The notes below the pieces were generated by a model. It did no database searches. It saw only the letters and a list, made by a program, of their open reading frames with translations, and was not told the DNA's origin. Positions 36,218 through 48,044 of a stretch of DNA of 64,000 bases are shown here, one piece after another. Position 1 is the stretch's first letter; each line of letters begins with the position of its first letter. This DNA is from Mangifera indica (lineage: Eukaryota > Streptophyta > Magnoliopsida > Sapindales > Anacardiaceae), in assembly GCF_011075055.1 (NCBI RefSeq), contig NC_058152.1, forward strand, positions 11,833,228 through 11,897,227, given 5' to 3'. A program made the position numbers and the translations under genes.

Positions 36218-37093
36218 TCAAGTTTCGAATCGAGCGTCTATCACCCAATTTTTCTCTTCGATTTTCTGCACCCAAATCATGGTTTCTTTTAAGCTGGTCA
36301 GACAGAAGAGTTTAACTTCAGCCTTCACCGTTCTCCTTAAACCAATCATAGACGCTGACAGTAACACTTCTTCTAATGCATCTCCGAGCGATGTAGAGAT
36401 TGCTTCAAAATTGCTCCAATAATCTTCCACGATGCCAAACAGCCTCAACGTCATTAAATCCTCTTACAAAGAACCCTCCAGAATTGAATGAAACCAAAGT
36501 AGCATTTCACGCTTCAGTTAATCCCAATCAGAGAAGGGTTGACGCGCTTCACTTCATTGAAACCACCGCAACGCTTCCCATCCATACACATGTCGGCGGC
36601 TGCCAACTTCTCTCTCTCAGTAATTTTGTTAACTGAAAAATATTACTCTGCCCTAAAAATCCACCCAATTGGATTTTCCTCCATAAACTCCGGTAGCTCC
36701 AAACGACGATGCATTACTTCCTAGCGTACCCCCAAGTATTATCATTTGCCTCCTAGCGGTTCTCTCACAGTTTCCACTTGCTCTGACTCTTCTGTCGGAG
36801 GCGATGGTAATGGCATTGTTTCCCTCACTGGTGTTGAGTGTGAGGTTGAAGATGGGCCCTCCATTGGAGCCTTCCCTTTGTCGGTCGTTGCTCCATCTCT
36901 CACCGCCAGTACCTTCCCCAACTCACATAAGTATTCCTTCATGGTCTCTATTCCTTTTTCCATCCGCTGCAAACGTCCATTGACAACTTGTATGTTCCCA
37001 TTCATCTCTCTCATCTTCTATCAAACTCCACCATCCTTCCCTTCACAGATTTTAGCTCCTTCTCCATTCCATCCACCTTAGCTTCCATCCCGG
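36218..37093 (-). pseudogene. Gypsy gag (decayed)
   Basis: A short N-terminal frame (37014-36742, coiled-coil-like, ELGKVLAVRDG) and a piece near 36454-36218 (DYWSNFEAISTSLGDA, matching the VADYR--FE-LS--L pattern of gypsy gag). Between them the frame is broken by stops. The zinc-knuckle region is not readable. Confidence 0.6.
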
Positions 37094-37100
37094 TCATTTG

Positions 37101-37112
37101 GCTCTGATACCA
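37101..37112 (-). other. Gypsy primer-binding site
   Basis: TGGTATCAGAGC on the minus strand, three bases past the 5' LTR end; complementary to the 3' end of initiator Met-tRNA. Confidence 0.8.
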
Positions 37113-37115
37113 AAT

Positions 37116-37758
37116 TGTTAGAGACCTAGAATGAATTGGACAACACTTTCCTTGTTTTCTTTGTATTCACCAATTCCTCAACAACAACAGCAATGTTATT
37201 CTATTATTTCAACTCAGCCAGTGCAATCTTTACAACCCAATTCTTATTCCCAGCAATCAACATAAACATTGAAATCAATTTCTCAGCAAACAAACACAAA
37301 GCTAATACTCAATCTCAATGGAAACAAACATCTCTTTTCTGTATTACTGAAATTCTATAATAGAGTTGGAAAAGTTCATTACAACTTTGATTAATAAAAT
37401 GAAAATAAGACCAACATACTGAATACCAAAATGGAAGAAGAAAATCCAACATCCCCAGGCATTTCGAGAGGCCTGTGCTCTCTCACTCAACCACACTTAG
37501 TTAATTTTCTGCTTCCCACTCTCTGACTGATTTCCATCCTTTTTGTTCCTCACCAATTCCCCCTCTCTCTTCATAGTGCCACGTGTCCTTATTGCCTCAA
37601 AATGCCCATGCACATTTTGGTTTGCCAATTGCTCCAATCCTTTGTTGCTAGCTAGAATATTTTCCTCTCCCTTGCTGCTATGCAACTTACTGCTGCTGTG
37701 CTCCATTCTTCTTAGCTGCTTCTTCATTTTGCAAGATACATACACCCGAGACCTAACA
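37116..37758 (-). repeat. Gypsy 5' LTR
   Basis: 643 bp; same termini as 31717-32356. Adjacent to the PBS, so this is the promoter-bearing LTR on the minus strand. Confidence 0.88.
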
Positions 37759-39514
37759 TATGTGAAGCTCTATATCACTAATATGGGCCTGCAAAGCAGA
37801 CCTCAGTTCACAAATTTGCCCTGTTTGCACTTCAACCCAGTGTCCATACTCCATCTCAAATGCAGCAATTCTTGCACAAACCTTGGTGAGGACTTTTTGT
37901 TGATTGCAAAAACATGAAATGACAAAAAGTAGTGATTTATAAGCAACAGGAACTACTGGATAGCCGTCTTTGTATCTGCAGGAGTTTGTAACAAAAAAGA
38001 AAAAGAAAAAAGACTCATTTCATTTTGAAGGGAGTATCTTTTAATCTATTTAAGTCCCTTTCATGAGCAAATTATTTCACTTTATTTAATAAATTGAAAT
38101 ATGAATCACCTTAGGAAGCTCAGAAGGACGAAATCCTCCAATCCAGAAGAAAAAACGTTCAGCTGCTATCTTCTGCATGCCAGACATTATATAGAAAACA
38201 GGGGCTTTTGCAGCAGTATATTTCATGAGGAAAAGTTTAAAATAATGGCTCAAGCCACCCTCCACTAGTATGTGAAGCTCTACATCCTTAATATGGGCCT
38301 GCAAAACAGACCTCATTTCACAAATTTGACTTGTTTGCTCTTCAACCCAGTGTCCATACTCCATTCTCAAACGCTACAATTCCTGTGCAAACCTCGGTGA
38401 GCACCTTTTGTTGAATGCAAGAACATGAAATGACAAAAGGTAGTGTTCTATAAGCAACAGGAACTACTGGAAATCAAATTTCAAAGAACAGATTCAGCAC
38501 ATCAGAGATTATATACATAGCTTCATAGCGCAACATCATTTTTCATGGAGGTGTCAAGTTTGCAAAGTGCTTGAAACTTGAGCTTGTGGATAGCTTGAAT
38601 CTATTGTGAGGAACATTTTTGAGACATTGATTTATGGACAGCATCGAAAATGACTTCAGTGCAGGTGATATAAATTTTGAGACTTGAAATGATATAGGAA
38701 ACAAAACTATGAAAAATTCGCGGGAATTATGCTTTGAAGGGAACACAATTAATCAACAAATAGCAGGTGCATACCATGAGTGGTGGTGGTAAGCTAGTAG
38801 TAACAAAATTTCACAAACTGTCTTAATATGATGTGTACACTCTGGGTTCCGAGATTCAAATATCAATAAAATGCAATTAGAGTTATGCAATTTCAAGAAA
38901 CAGAAATGTTTGAGAGTGAGGACATCAAAACAATAAGTTATTCAACAATACTTTGACAAACGTGGGTTTTCAGCTATCTGAGAACTTTCGACGCCACCAC
39001 CTATATACAAACCCTGCAGTGTAGCATTCGGTGTTTCAAATATTTTAATGTAAACAGGCCCGCATAACAGATACAAATTCAATTCAAAATCCCCTACCAC
39101 TTGTTGCATGTTAGGGAATCTGTTTAAATCAGGCCTCATCATAACTTTTCCGCAACCGGCTTTTACGGGCAGCCTCACAGTTTTGTGCAAGATGTCCTTG
39201 TATCTGCAAAAGTTTGTAACAAAAAACAAAGAGAAAAAATATCACTTCATGTTGAATGGAATATCTATTTGAAAACCATATAAAAATTAGTGACAACCTA
39301 TGGTTAAACTTGTTTTATTGTGAGACTGCTAGCACTGAATACATTGAAGTCAAAGGTAATGCATAGTCCATTAAGTAATTTATGTGCCATTTCTTGGTTT
39401 TGTGCAGAAATAGACTAGTTGAGTAATTTCTACGTCAAGGATGGAGAAGAAGAGTACCAATTTGAAAATAGTTATTATTCCACAAAGCCAGAGAAAACAA
39501 CATAATAGTATAAA

Positions 39515-41209
39515 AGTCCAAATTCAAGATACCCTTACACTACATCACATTAAACAATAAAATAAACAAGCACTGATCTGAAATTTCAAATTGCAAATTT
39601 TCCAGGGCTCAAAATTTAGAGATCAGATTAACTTCTAACTAAAGTAAGGGCATGTTTATACCATGGATAAAGAAAAATAGACAAGCAAGTATAAACAGAT
39701 CAGGAAGATGAGTTTTCTTTTGCAAATAAAAACTCATCATTCATCTCTAGTATTGTAACAGAAACAGATTTTGCAACTGTATCTCACACGTGTCCTCCCA
39801 CCTAATCAGTCTCCATAAATAGATAAACCTAACCTGCTAGTAAAAACAAAAGAACCAGTATCAAAGTTCCCTGATTTGACTTGCTCACATCCTCTCTTAT
39901 TTTAAATGTACCCCTTAAACTACTTAATTTAAACACAAGTTTCACATACCAAACACTGACCTTAAGGCTAAACTTTAAAAAGAACACTGAACATTAAATT
40001 GAACATACCTACAAAGAAAATAACAAACGTTCATCATAACAGCACATTATTACTCATGAATTTAGTGCAATAAAAAATTATTGACCACCACTAGTTAAAG
40101 GACGATTTCCAAAATTCAAAACAAAATTTATAAAGCTTCATTGTAGTTTACAATCATTTTCAAAAGCTTGGTAATATCTAAGAAAATCTACTCAGAAGCA
40201 TGAAGAAGAAACTCTGAGAGCTCCGATATGATAGAAGGAACACAAAAGTTTACTTACAATGAAGAAGAGTAGCTTTCCGGACCAATTCAGCCAAGAAAGA
40301 TATTAACATAATTATGTTTATTAAGAGCACAACAAAAACCCCACAATTCAGCCAAGCTTTCAGCCAAAATATCATTAAGATTTCCTAAACAAGAACAAGC
40401 AATCGAAAGATAACACCAAACTTCTATCCAGCCACAATGAGTGATTCCAATCTAAATAAATATGTTAGGTATTGAGAGAATTTTGTTTTATTTCAGTCTT
40501 TGACATAAAAATGTTGCTGTCTATATGAAATTAAAATTAGGGGTGAGCAAGTCCAAATACCCTATTGTAAAACAAGCAACCAAAACTAGCTGGTTTATGG
40601 GAAAAGGAACCGGAACCCGAACCTGAGCCAAAGCCAAAGCCAAAGCCAATCAAGTTCAGTTCCTACCTAGAACCAACATGGTTAGTTTTGGTTTCAGGTC
40701 CAGTTCCTACTCAGAACTGTTACTATCCATTCATTTTGTTATTTCCAATTTTTCAACAGGTTAAATTTCATATCAAATGGACAATATTGAAAACTTTTAG
40801 AAGGAAATAAAGTACAGAACAATACTTGTACATAGCACTAAAAGAAAACAAATGAGAACAATTATAATCAAGTATCCTTTCACAAAAGAAAAACAATCAA
40901 AGTCTTCAAACCTAAGCTTGCAACAAGAGGAAGAACTATTCAACGTAGATTCATAAAATAATCATTATAAACAGAAAATTTGTAGAAAAACAGGGGAGAA
41001 AACTGAACAATAATCAGGCTTCTTTATATTGGTTCAGTAACTTGACAATATCAGTAACTCTGACATCAAGGCAATGGAACAAGTTGCAATCATCTGTGAA
41101 AATCTTAATCGAAGAAATAGGTAATGAGTATTTTTGACAGGACAATATACTACCCACTCTTTTGCTTATGCAAAGAATCCATAGAACTAATAAAAGATAA
41201 CAAAACCTC
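39515..41209. other. Non-coding DNA between TGA copy B and FRL copy B
   Basis: TGA intron similarity ends near 39515. Beyond, no protein family is seen. At 40534-40720 is a stretch starting TAGGGGTGAGCAA with repeats of ggaacc and aaagcc, of the kind seen in dispersed plant SINE- or hAT-like repeats. The open frame at 41014-41211 (minus) has no recognisable family. Confidence 0.4.
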
Positions 41210-41636
41210 ATATGGACATTTATCTAAACCCCTAGGCAAATAAAATTCGTGATACAACAAAGAAGCCCCAGCAATAAACTTTAACACTATAACAACGATA
41301 TAATGTATTGTTAAATATACAAATAAACAAGACAGAACCCAATAGGGTCATAATCATAAGTATATGAAATAAATGTAGAATAAGTCCAGACATTATGATG
41401 AATGACTGCACACTAGAAGTGCTGATCCAAAAAAGTAAAGGGAAGAAAGGAAGAGAACAGAAAAGTTGATCTTTCAACCAATTTTTCTGTCAATTGAAAG
41501 GCTGCTAAATCATATATCAATAAAAAGAATATTCATTACAAACATTCACTAAGGAGCAATGAAGATCGCACCAAAACAAAAGCATTGAAAAGGTAATAAC
41601 TTAGCACATCAACGGGAGAGTTCATCTCAGTCAGGG

Positions 41637-42715
41637 ATGAAAAAATCATACCGAAGTCTGATGAAGAAAAACAGTTCGATGCAATAACGATTTGAAGACA
41701 AGTTATGGAGAGTTCGTCGAGATTTCGAGTGCCAGAGAGGAGATGAGTTGAGAAGCTGTAGAGGAGACGAGTTTGAATGCCATAGAGCAGACAACTTTGT
41801 GACACTGGAGGGCAGAGAAGATGATATATATATTAGGGTTTTTGGCTTGGGAATGTATTTGAATTTTTCAAAATTAACTATGGGAATTTGATGATTGACC
41901 AAACCTTGGTTAGTATTAAATCCTTTGGCAAAAAAATTTATTATGTACACGTTTTCATTTTAATAAAACTATTTGTATAAATACATTATTATATTATTAA
42001 ATAGTTTTGAATCATGATCTTAATCATGCGATGGTGCACTCAGTTGAATATTTTAAAAGAGTAACTATAGTATTGCATAAATAACATGTTACCGCCTAAG
42101 ATTTGTTGGACAACACTTTTATACTTCTAATTACCATAAAAACCATTTTTTCTAAAACAACGGTATTTTATTAGACTCAAACATTTTAAACAAAATAATT
42201 TAATTTTTAAAAGATTTAAAAACTCATAAATTAATCTTTGAATTATATTTTGTTCAATTTTTTGGGGGTGTAACATCATTTTTGAAACTATTGGGGCATC
42301 ATGTATTTTAAAAATTTTCAAAAGACTCAAAACTTTTTATAAATTTCCAATAACCCTCTAAAAATTAAAAAAACCCTTTACATTTTTAGAAATTATAATT
42401 TATCTCATGATATACAATTATACAGCAAAGATACTTTTATTAAAAAAAGAGAAAAATAAAGAATGAGAGTGAAAATACAAAGAAATAATATGTTTCTTAT
42501 ATAATTTAAATATTTTTAATTTTTTGTTAATGTAGTGTTATATAATTATTTTAAAAAATAAAATAATAATTTCAGTTTTTAATTATGTTGTTACAATAAA
42601 ATGGTTTAATTTTGGATAAGAAAATATTATTTATGTCTATGATTTTGGGTGAAGAAATGTTATCTATGTCAATTAGGGGTGAAGAAGTGTTTTACAGCCA
42701 AACTTGTATGGCAAA
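41637..42715. other. Segment present only in module 2
   Basis: Module 1 joins cagtcaggga directly to aaaatgttattcactcac (about 13160), while module 2 has about 1.08 kb between these anchors. The segment is AT-rich and contains sequence reverse-complementary to 24430-24760. It is an insertion here or a deletion in module 1. No gene seen. Confidence 0.5.
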
Positions 42716-42782
42716 ATGTGATTCACTCACAAAAAAATTCTCTGCACATTCACTAAGGTTGCACACAAATCTTGCATTTGAT

Positions 42783-43494
42783 AACTAAATCTTGGGGATA
42801 AAAGCATATTCTTTGATCATTTGGTTGCTGAGCAAAAACAGGCTGGCTATGAACTTGATAATCGTAAGAGTTTGGACCAGCCAGAGGATATCTCTCAGGC
42901 ATTCCTCCACATGCTGCCCTGTCAAAGAAAATGTTGTGTCTTGCTCACAAGTGCACGACACGTCAGAAAACGGGCGGAAGAAGCCTACCAGGAGCTGCCT
43001 TGCCACTGTGAGAAAGAAATCCACGGTATCCTCAGTTCGCTCTTTGTTTCTTGAAGTGTTGACGTCTACCAAAATCTCCATCCCTTTTCTTATCAGATTT
43101 CGACCCTCTCCAGTTGTTCAATACTTTTCTGAAGTGGATCAAGAGGATAGTCAGGTTCAAGCCTGTACTCTTGGCCACAACTAACTAGAGCTTTCAAAGC
43201 AGCACGTTCCTGTGCATTTACATCAATCTGTATTGAAAAGAAAATTCTCATTTAGCATTTAGTTACAAAGGAATTTCCAAGCATCACTCACTCATTGTGC
43301 TTTAGTATAAAAATTAACCTGTGCACTGGCATCTCCACCCGAACTCACACCCTTTCCCTGTGAGTTTCTCCTTCAATTCTTTAAATATATCTTCAAGAGG
43401 GGAACAGGGGGAAAGCTTTCAGTAAGCTGGAAGGCATGAATGAAATGTACGGCATCAATTTGTTTCCCACTGTTAACCGACGACTCAACAACCG
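42783..43494 (-). pseudogene. FRIGIDA-like pseudogene, copy B
   Basis: The penultimate exon 43494-43319 (acceptor CTGTACAG, donor GTTAAT) encodes VVESSVNSGKQIDAVHFIHA, FQLTESFPPVPLLKIYLKN, a TGA, then NSQGKGVSSGGDASAQ. The last exon from 43227 encodes IDVNAQERAALKALVSCGQE, RLEPDYPLDPLQKSIEQLER, RRQHFKKQRANRGYRGF, a stop, then MPERYPLAGPNSYDYQVHSQ and PVFAQQPNDQRICF. This follows the FRL C-terminal half in order. Stops and the missing N-terminal half make it a pseudogene. It is better preserved than copy A and sits in the same place relative to the TNL. Confidence 0.75.
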
Positions 43495-43985
43495 CTGTAC
43501 AGACAGTGAGGCTAGATGATTAGCAAATTTCACATCAAATTATTTCTCCAAGTTATGCCAAGCAGCAATGGCCATAACACCTAATTAATTACTAGTGAAT
43601 AGCAAGCTTATAGCAGTATCGAAGAGAAGCCAACACCCTTTCATAGCCTAGAGAACCAAATAGCAGAAAAACATATCTGTAACCATATAACACCTAATTA
43701 AATAGTAGTTAGTAACATAATCCAATTCCGGGCAAGAAAATCCAGAGAATATTAAAATGACAGTCAAGGGAATTTGTGTCCACACGCCTAGTTGCCAGCT
43801 TGAGATAAAGCCAGCCTGACAATACACTGAATAACATTTAAAAAAAGAGGCACTTCAACAGTGTGTAATAGAGAACTACAGAGCATAGACCACGAATGTA
43901 AATTGCAGAAAGTTAGCCAAATAGTTCAGAAGGCAACATGAAGTAACCTTTATCTTGAAACTACTAAACTACTATGCAGTAAGCC

Positions 43986-44171
43986 TCATCTATAAAGAAT
44001 AACATAGGAAAAAGTTCCAAGATTAGGCATACCGTGAAGATTAAGCAAACAAGAAGCCCTAGAAATGGAGTAAATTTCCTCTGGAAGCTTTATTAAATTT
44101 GCACAACCATCGGCCATCCCTTTACCATATGAGAAAGAGACATGGGGACATAAAGGGGATCTTATCAACAT
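43986..44171 (-). other. Conserved open stretch, unrecognised (pair of 14129-14323)
   Basis: Reads GKGMADGCANLIKLPEEIYS and related sequence, an in-frame three-residue-shorter version of the module 1 copy. It lies 32 bp from the TNL2 stop codon on the same strand. No family assigned. Confidence 0.3.
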
Positions 44172-44202
44172 GTTCTAACCTAATATTATAAGATTTCAAC
44201 CT

Positions 44203-44709
44203 TCAACCTTCAAGTTTCAATCGCTTATGAGATCTTTCATCATTTTTGTCCACTCTTGCATCTCTTCTCAAATCATCACTTTTGGCATACAACAAAGTTA
44301 CTCCACATTTTTTCACCTGGCTTCGAACCTTACCATTCTCAGTTGCATGTTCAACAAAGAACTTTACACCACCTTGGCTATTCAAATTGTGTGGAGGAAA
44401 TTTCTTGTCTCCCGTAAGGTAAGTAAAACTTATGATTACATGATCTGATTCAAACCCAGTGCTTAAGTAGGTTAAACAATTAGAGATAATTCTCTCTCCA
44501 TTAACAATAAGATGACATCTACAATTGAAACTTCCAAGTATTTTATAGTCTTTTGAGATCACAACACACAAAGCAAAACCAATTAAGTTATCACTGACCC
44601 AACCTTCTAGAAACTTTGTAAAAGAGCCATTACTTTTTAAGTCAAACCACATTGGAATTTCACATCCAGGGTAACAAATGTACGCCCAGATCTGAAAGAG
44701 TTGGATATT
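44203..44709 (-). CDS. TNL2 exon 5: post-LRR domain, open
   Basis: 168 residues with ICYPGCEIPMWFDLKSNGSF and KKCGVTLLYAKSDDLRRDAR. It ends in a basic tail (HKRLKLEG) that TNL1 has lost to an earlier stop. Confidence 0.8.
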   Translation of the reverse strand, partial: NIQLFQIWAYICYPGCEIPMWFDLKSNGSFTKFLEGWVSDNLIGFALCVVISKDYKILGSFNCRCHLIVNGERIISNCLTYLSTGFESDHVIISFTYLTGDKKFPPHNLNSQGGVKFFVEHATENGKVRSQVKKCGVTLLYAKSDDLRRDARVDKNDERSHKRLKLEG

Positions 44710-45032
44710 CTGCATGTACATCAGTAGTCCATTTAATACTATATATTTTAATAATACATCGTAAGAAACTCTATATTCATAAATCCGCTGTTCGAGTAAG
44801 ATTTTCATATAGAAAATATTTTGATTAAAGAATTATCAACTTTGTCTTAGATTAAGACTCTATAGTATTTCATTATATCAAATAAAAATAATTAAATACA
44901 TGAATTATTTAGTTAACAATAGTAAATTTATATGTATAAGAATATTATATAATAAGAAAGCTCTATTTAAATGTAATTTTGTATAATATAATTTAAAGTT
45001 AAGATATGATGAGAATAGTAAATTTAATAGCA

Positions 45033-45900
45033 TGTTGAGAAAAAAAGTGTGAGAACTACAAATTGTTGGATCTGTTTATAATTGTGAAGAATATTGTAGT
45101 GTTAGAATAGTTTTCATAAATTGATGGACATGTCTTATGTTTCTCAAAACAAATGGTGGTTTTTTGTTAAGAATGTAAAACAGTGAGTTTCAACCAAAAC
45201 AGACTGTTCTATAATAAATGATAGAGAGTTATGAAAAAAAAGTAAAAGTTTCACTTAGGCTTTCAATTCCCTTTCCTATTCATGATTTTTTGTTTTCTCT
45301 TTCATCAAAACCTACATTCTTCTTTCATCAAATTTATTCAATGTTTGTTTTGGATAGTTTAATTCAATATAATCTTTAATTACTCATTAATTCAAAATCA
45401 CTTTATCACAAAATGACAAATTATCTATGTGTCTAATAGTGTGCTCAATATTAAGTATATATGGTTTTATTGTTTTGTGATTACCCTTACAAATATTTCT
45501 CTCTTAAAATTTCTACATTCACAACAAGCCAATTAATCTTTTCTTGAGATTATATTAAATTAAACTATCCACTAGTTTCGTAGCACAATATCATTAGGTG
45601 TCTGTTGTCTGAAAAATTCCATCAAGATGACAAAAATAAAGGGAGCTATGTTTAAGGGGAGATGTTGAGTATCCAAGTGTGAGAAGTGCAAAGTGATGGA
45701 TTAGATTGTATTGGTACTTAAGTGTTAGAATTGCAAAGTGGTGTACCTAATTGTATTGAAATCAAAATGGTGAGTTTTATTCAAAACTCATTATTTCATT
45801 ATAGCAATGAAATCTTGTATATAAATCCTAGTTGTTGTATACTTAGATGTTGATGATCAATTAAAAATAAAATTCTCTGTTTTTCTTTTCTCACTTAGCC
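45033..45900 (-). mobile_element. Old LTR-type insertion in TNL2 intron 4 (TRIM-like)
   Basis: Counterpart of 17590-18300. TGTTGAGAAAAAAAGTGTGA at 45033, then PPT-like AAGGGGAGA and TGTTGAGTATCCAAGTGTGA at 45663. The second LTR-like part runs on through a TATA-like tgtatataaat near 45815, sequence missing from the TNL1 intron. No coding content. The strand given is that of the host intron. Confidence 0.4.
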
Positions 45901-46278
45901 TACTTAATTTTATGTGGTAAATATTATAAATTCCCTTTAAATTATTTTGATTTTAATATATATATAAAATAGTCCTACCTTATCTTTTTCAATTTAATAC
46001 AACTTTAAAAACTTAGTGCAATTCAATACAATGTACCAAATGCACCCAAAAAATCTCAAATAGGCAAGATACTACAAGGGTAGAGCTATTTGTTAAGTTT
46101 ATAAAAATTAAAATTTTAATTCACATGTCTTTTACTTTTAAAATGAAATATGTATACTCATATTTAATTTTTATGTCCTTTGAATGGGATATTAAAAGTT
46201 ATAAGGTTTGAAGATTCAAAATTTATAGAAAATAAATTGACATCATAAGAAAACAGAAAAAGTGAGAGAGAGACTTAC

Positions 46279-47325
46279 TTTATCGCGATAGAATAGTTGA
46301 GAGAAATAGTCTGTTGCACTTCTCCCAATAGTCAAGAGAGCATCTGTCATCTCTAATTTTAATTTGGAACAATCAGAGAAGTCGATGGTGGTAATAAAAG
46401 AATCTGTGCATAGGAATATAGCTGGTAAACTTGACATTGATTCAAGAGATTCGCAATTCTGTGCACTAAATCTCATTAAACTGCTTAGAAGCTCCGGTAA
46501 GCATTTAAGCTTGTGGCAATCGGTTAAAAGAAGCGTTTTCAGGCCAGAGAGGTTTTTGATGCTCTCTGGTATCGTCTCCAAATTGTTTCCACTAAGAAAT
46601 AACCATTGCAGTGAGAGTAATTCGCCAATACTGTCGGGTAAGACCTTGATGCAACAATCACTCAGATCTAGCTCTTTCATTCTTTGGAAGACAGATAAAT
46701 CGAAGAGTGGGATATCCGATCGCTTCTGCATCTTACATCTTGTCAAAGATAATGTCTCCAGGTTGATTAAACTTGTCATAAATGCCGGTATTTCTGCAAA
46801 AGAAATTTCCTCTAGTTCCAGTACCTCCAGAGTTCGTAAATTTCCCATGTCATTAGGCAATTTGTCGAGTTTAGAACAACCCGAGAGATAAAAACATTTA
46901 AGAGATTTTAACTCACGAAAACTCTCTGGTAACCTTTCAAGCCTTGAACATCTTCTAAGACTCAATTTCTCTAGTTTGAATAGATGCTCTATTGATTGCA
47001 ATTCTTTTATTGCAGTTCCATCTAGATATAACTCTTCAACTGACTTAGGGAGATATTGAACTCTTTCGAGATTTGAGCAATTGGAGAGATTAACTTCTCG
47101 AAGAGATTGGCAATTAAAACTAATTGGAAGATTATCAAAGCGTTTGCATCCTTGTAGATTCAAGATAACAAGTTTATGGAGATTATGGATAGATGAGAAA
47201 CTCTCAAGCAAATTTGTACAATCTTCAAGATTCAAGCTCTCAAGATTTGACATAAGTGAAAAATCTGGTATTTTGCATAGATGCTCAGAGTGACTGAGGT
47301 CAATATGTTTCAAATTAACAAAAAC
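46279..47325 (-). CDS. TNL2 exon 4: leucine-rich repeats, open
   Basis: 349 codons. Examples: LKHIDLSHSEHLCKIPDFS, LKCFYLSGCSKLDKLPNDMG, LSLQWLFLSGNNLETIPES. In frame throughout, eight codons longer than TNL1 exon 4. Confidence 0.8.
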
Positions 47326-47446
47326 CTATCAAAAAAAGAAAAAAAATTAAATTAAATGAAGTAAAGCTAGAAACATAACTAACTTACCAAAAATTACATT
47401 TTAAAGCATACAAAAAAGAAAAGCAATATAAAAGTTAACAAATACC

Positions 47447-47814
47447 TGGTTACCAGTCCAAAGTTTTTCAACTTTGCTATGAGGCATGTAAAGTGCAACA
47501 AGGTTCTTTGGATTAAAATTTGACGGCAATGATTTGTCAGGATATCCATGAAAGCAAAAGTGTCTTATCTCATAGAAATCAAACTTAAGTTTCTTGAAAC
47601 CATGCACCTTTCCATCATTGGAGTTTTCTCTTTTCAACCATCTCAAGATACGACGGAATGCAGAGGAATCAGATTCAGGCACATTCTTTCCATGTTCAAA
47701 CCCATAAAATTGTAAGAATCGTAGGTTTTGCATGTTGTTAAAAGCTTCAGGATTCAAATGTAGCTCTTCTACCATAGACATATCCAAGCATATGCTTCGA
47801 ATTGCTCTAGTTCC
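47447..47814 (-). pseudogene. TNL2 exon 3: linker with lost acceptor
   Basis: Encodes GTRAIRSICLDMSMVEELHL to SKVEKLWTGNQ, but the acceptor dinucleotide is AA (47816-47815). The donor GTATTT is kept. Confidence 0.75.
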
Positions 47815-48044
47815 TTGGTTATCACAAGCATATTGGTGAAAAGTCAATTTGAAATTGTTTAATTACATCAATTCTTAAGTAATTTAGTCTCAAATATATT
47901 TCTTTTCAGAATATGTAAATAAAAAATAATGATAGTTGTGTCATTACTACCCTATACCAAACAATTTAATAATACTCTGCCAACTAATATTTTATTATAT
48001 TTTGTGTAAAATAGAAATAAAAAACCAATTGATTTGGCTCTTAC

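Larger units (their letters stand above)
31717..37758 (-). mobile_element. Ty3/gypsy LTR retrotransposon, degenerate
   Basis: 6042 bp, minus strand, inserted in TGA copy B exon 6. Both LTRs have TGTTAG...CTAACA ends. Flanks AATGT (31712-31716) and TATGT (37759-37763) form a 5-bp TSD with one mismatch. On the minus strand the order is 5' LTR, initiator-Met PBS, gag, protease, reverse transcriptase, RNase H, integrase, PPT, 3' LTR, which is the gypsy order. All coding parts carry stops or frameshifts. LTRs differ at roughly 6% of sites by eye, making it older than the copia element here. It is dead unless complemented in trans. Confidence 0.88.
31183..39201 (-). pseudogene. TGA-type bZIP, copy B: rearranged, split by gypsy
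   Basis: Minus-strand pieces: exon 3 39201-39140 (HLAQNCEAARKSRLRK; donor lost), exon 5 39012-38960 (GSYIGGGVESSQ), exon 6 38370-38100 (MEYGHWVEEQTSQICEMRSV), a second exon 6 starting about 37880 and cut at 37758/31717 by the gypsy element, then LVEGGLSHYFELFRKKS to about 31620 with its 3' half replaced by foreign sequence, and exon 7 31410-31183 (NNLRQSCQQAEDALTQGMEK). Exon 4 (zipper) is deleted. Exon 8 is absent: the last intron runs into the 5' end of copy A at about 30690. The order shows at least two unequal exchanges between TGA units. The unit cannot encode a bZIP factor. Confidence 0.75.

Noticed and set aside
36742..37081. Overlapping frames on both strands near the gypsy 5' end
   Set aside because: The minus frame is the decayed gag N-terminus; the plus frame is its shadow.
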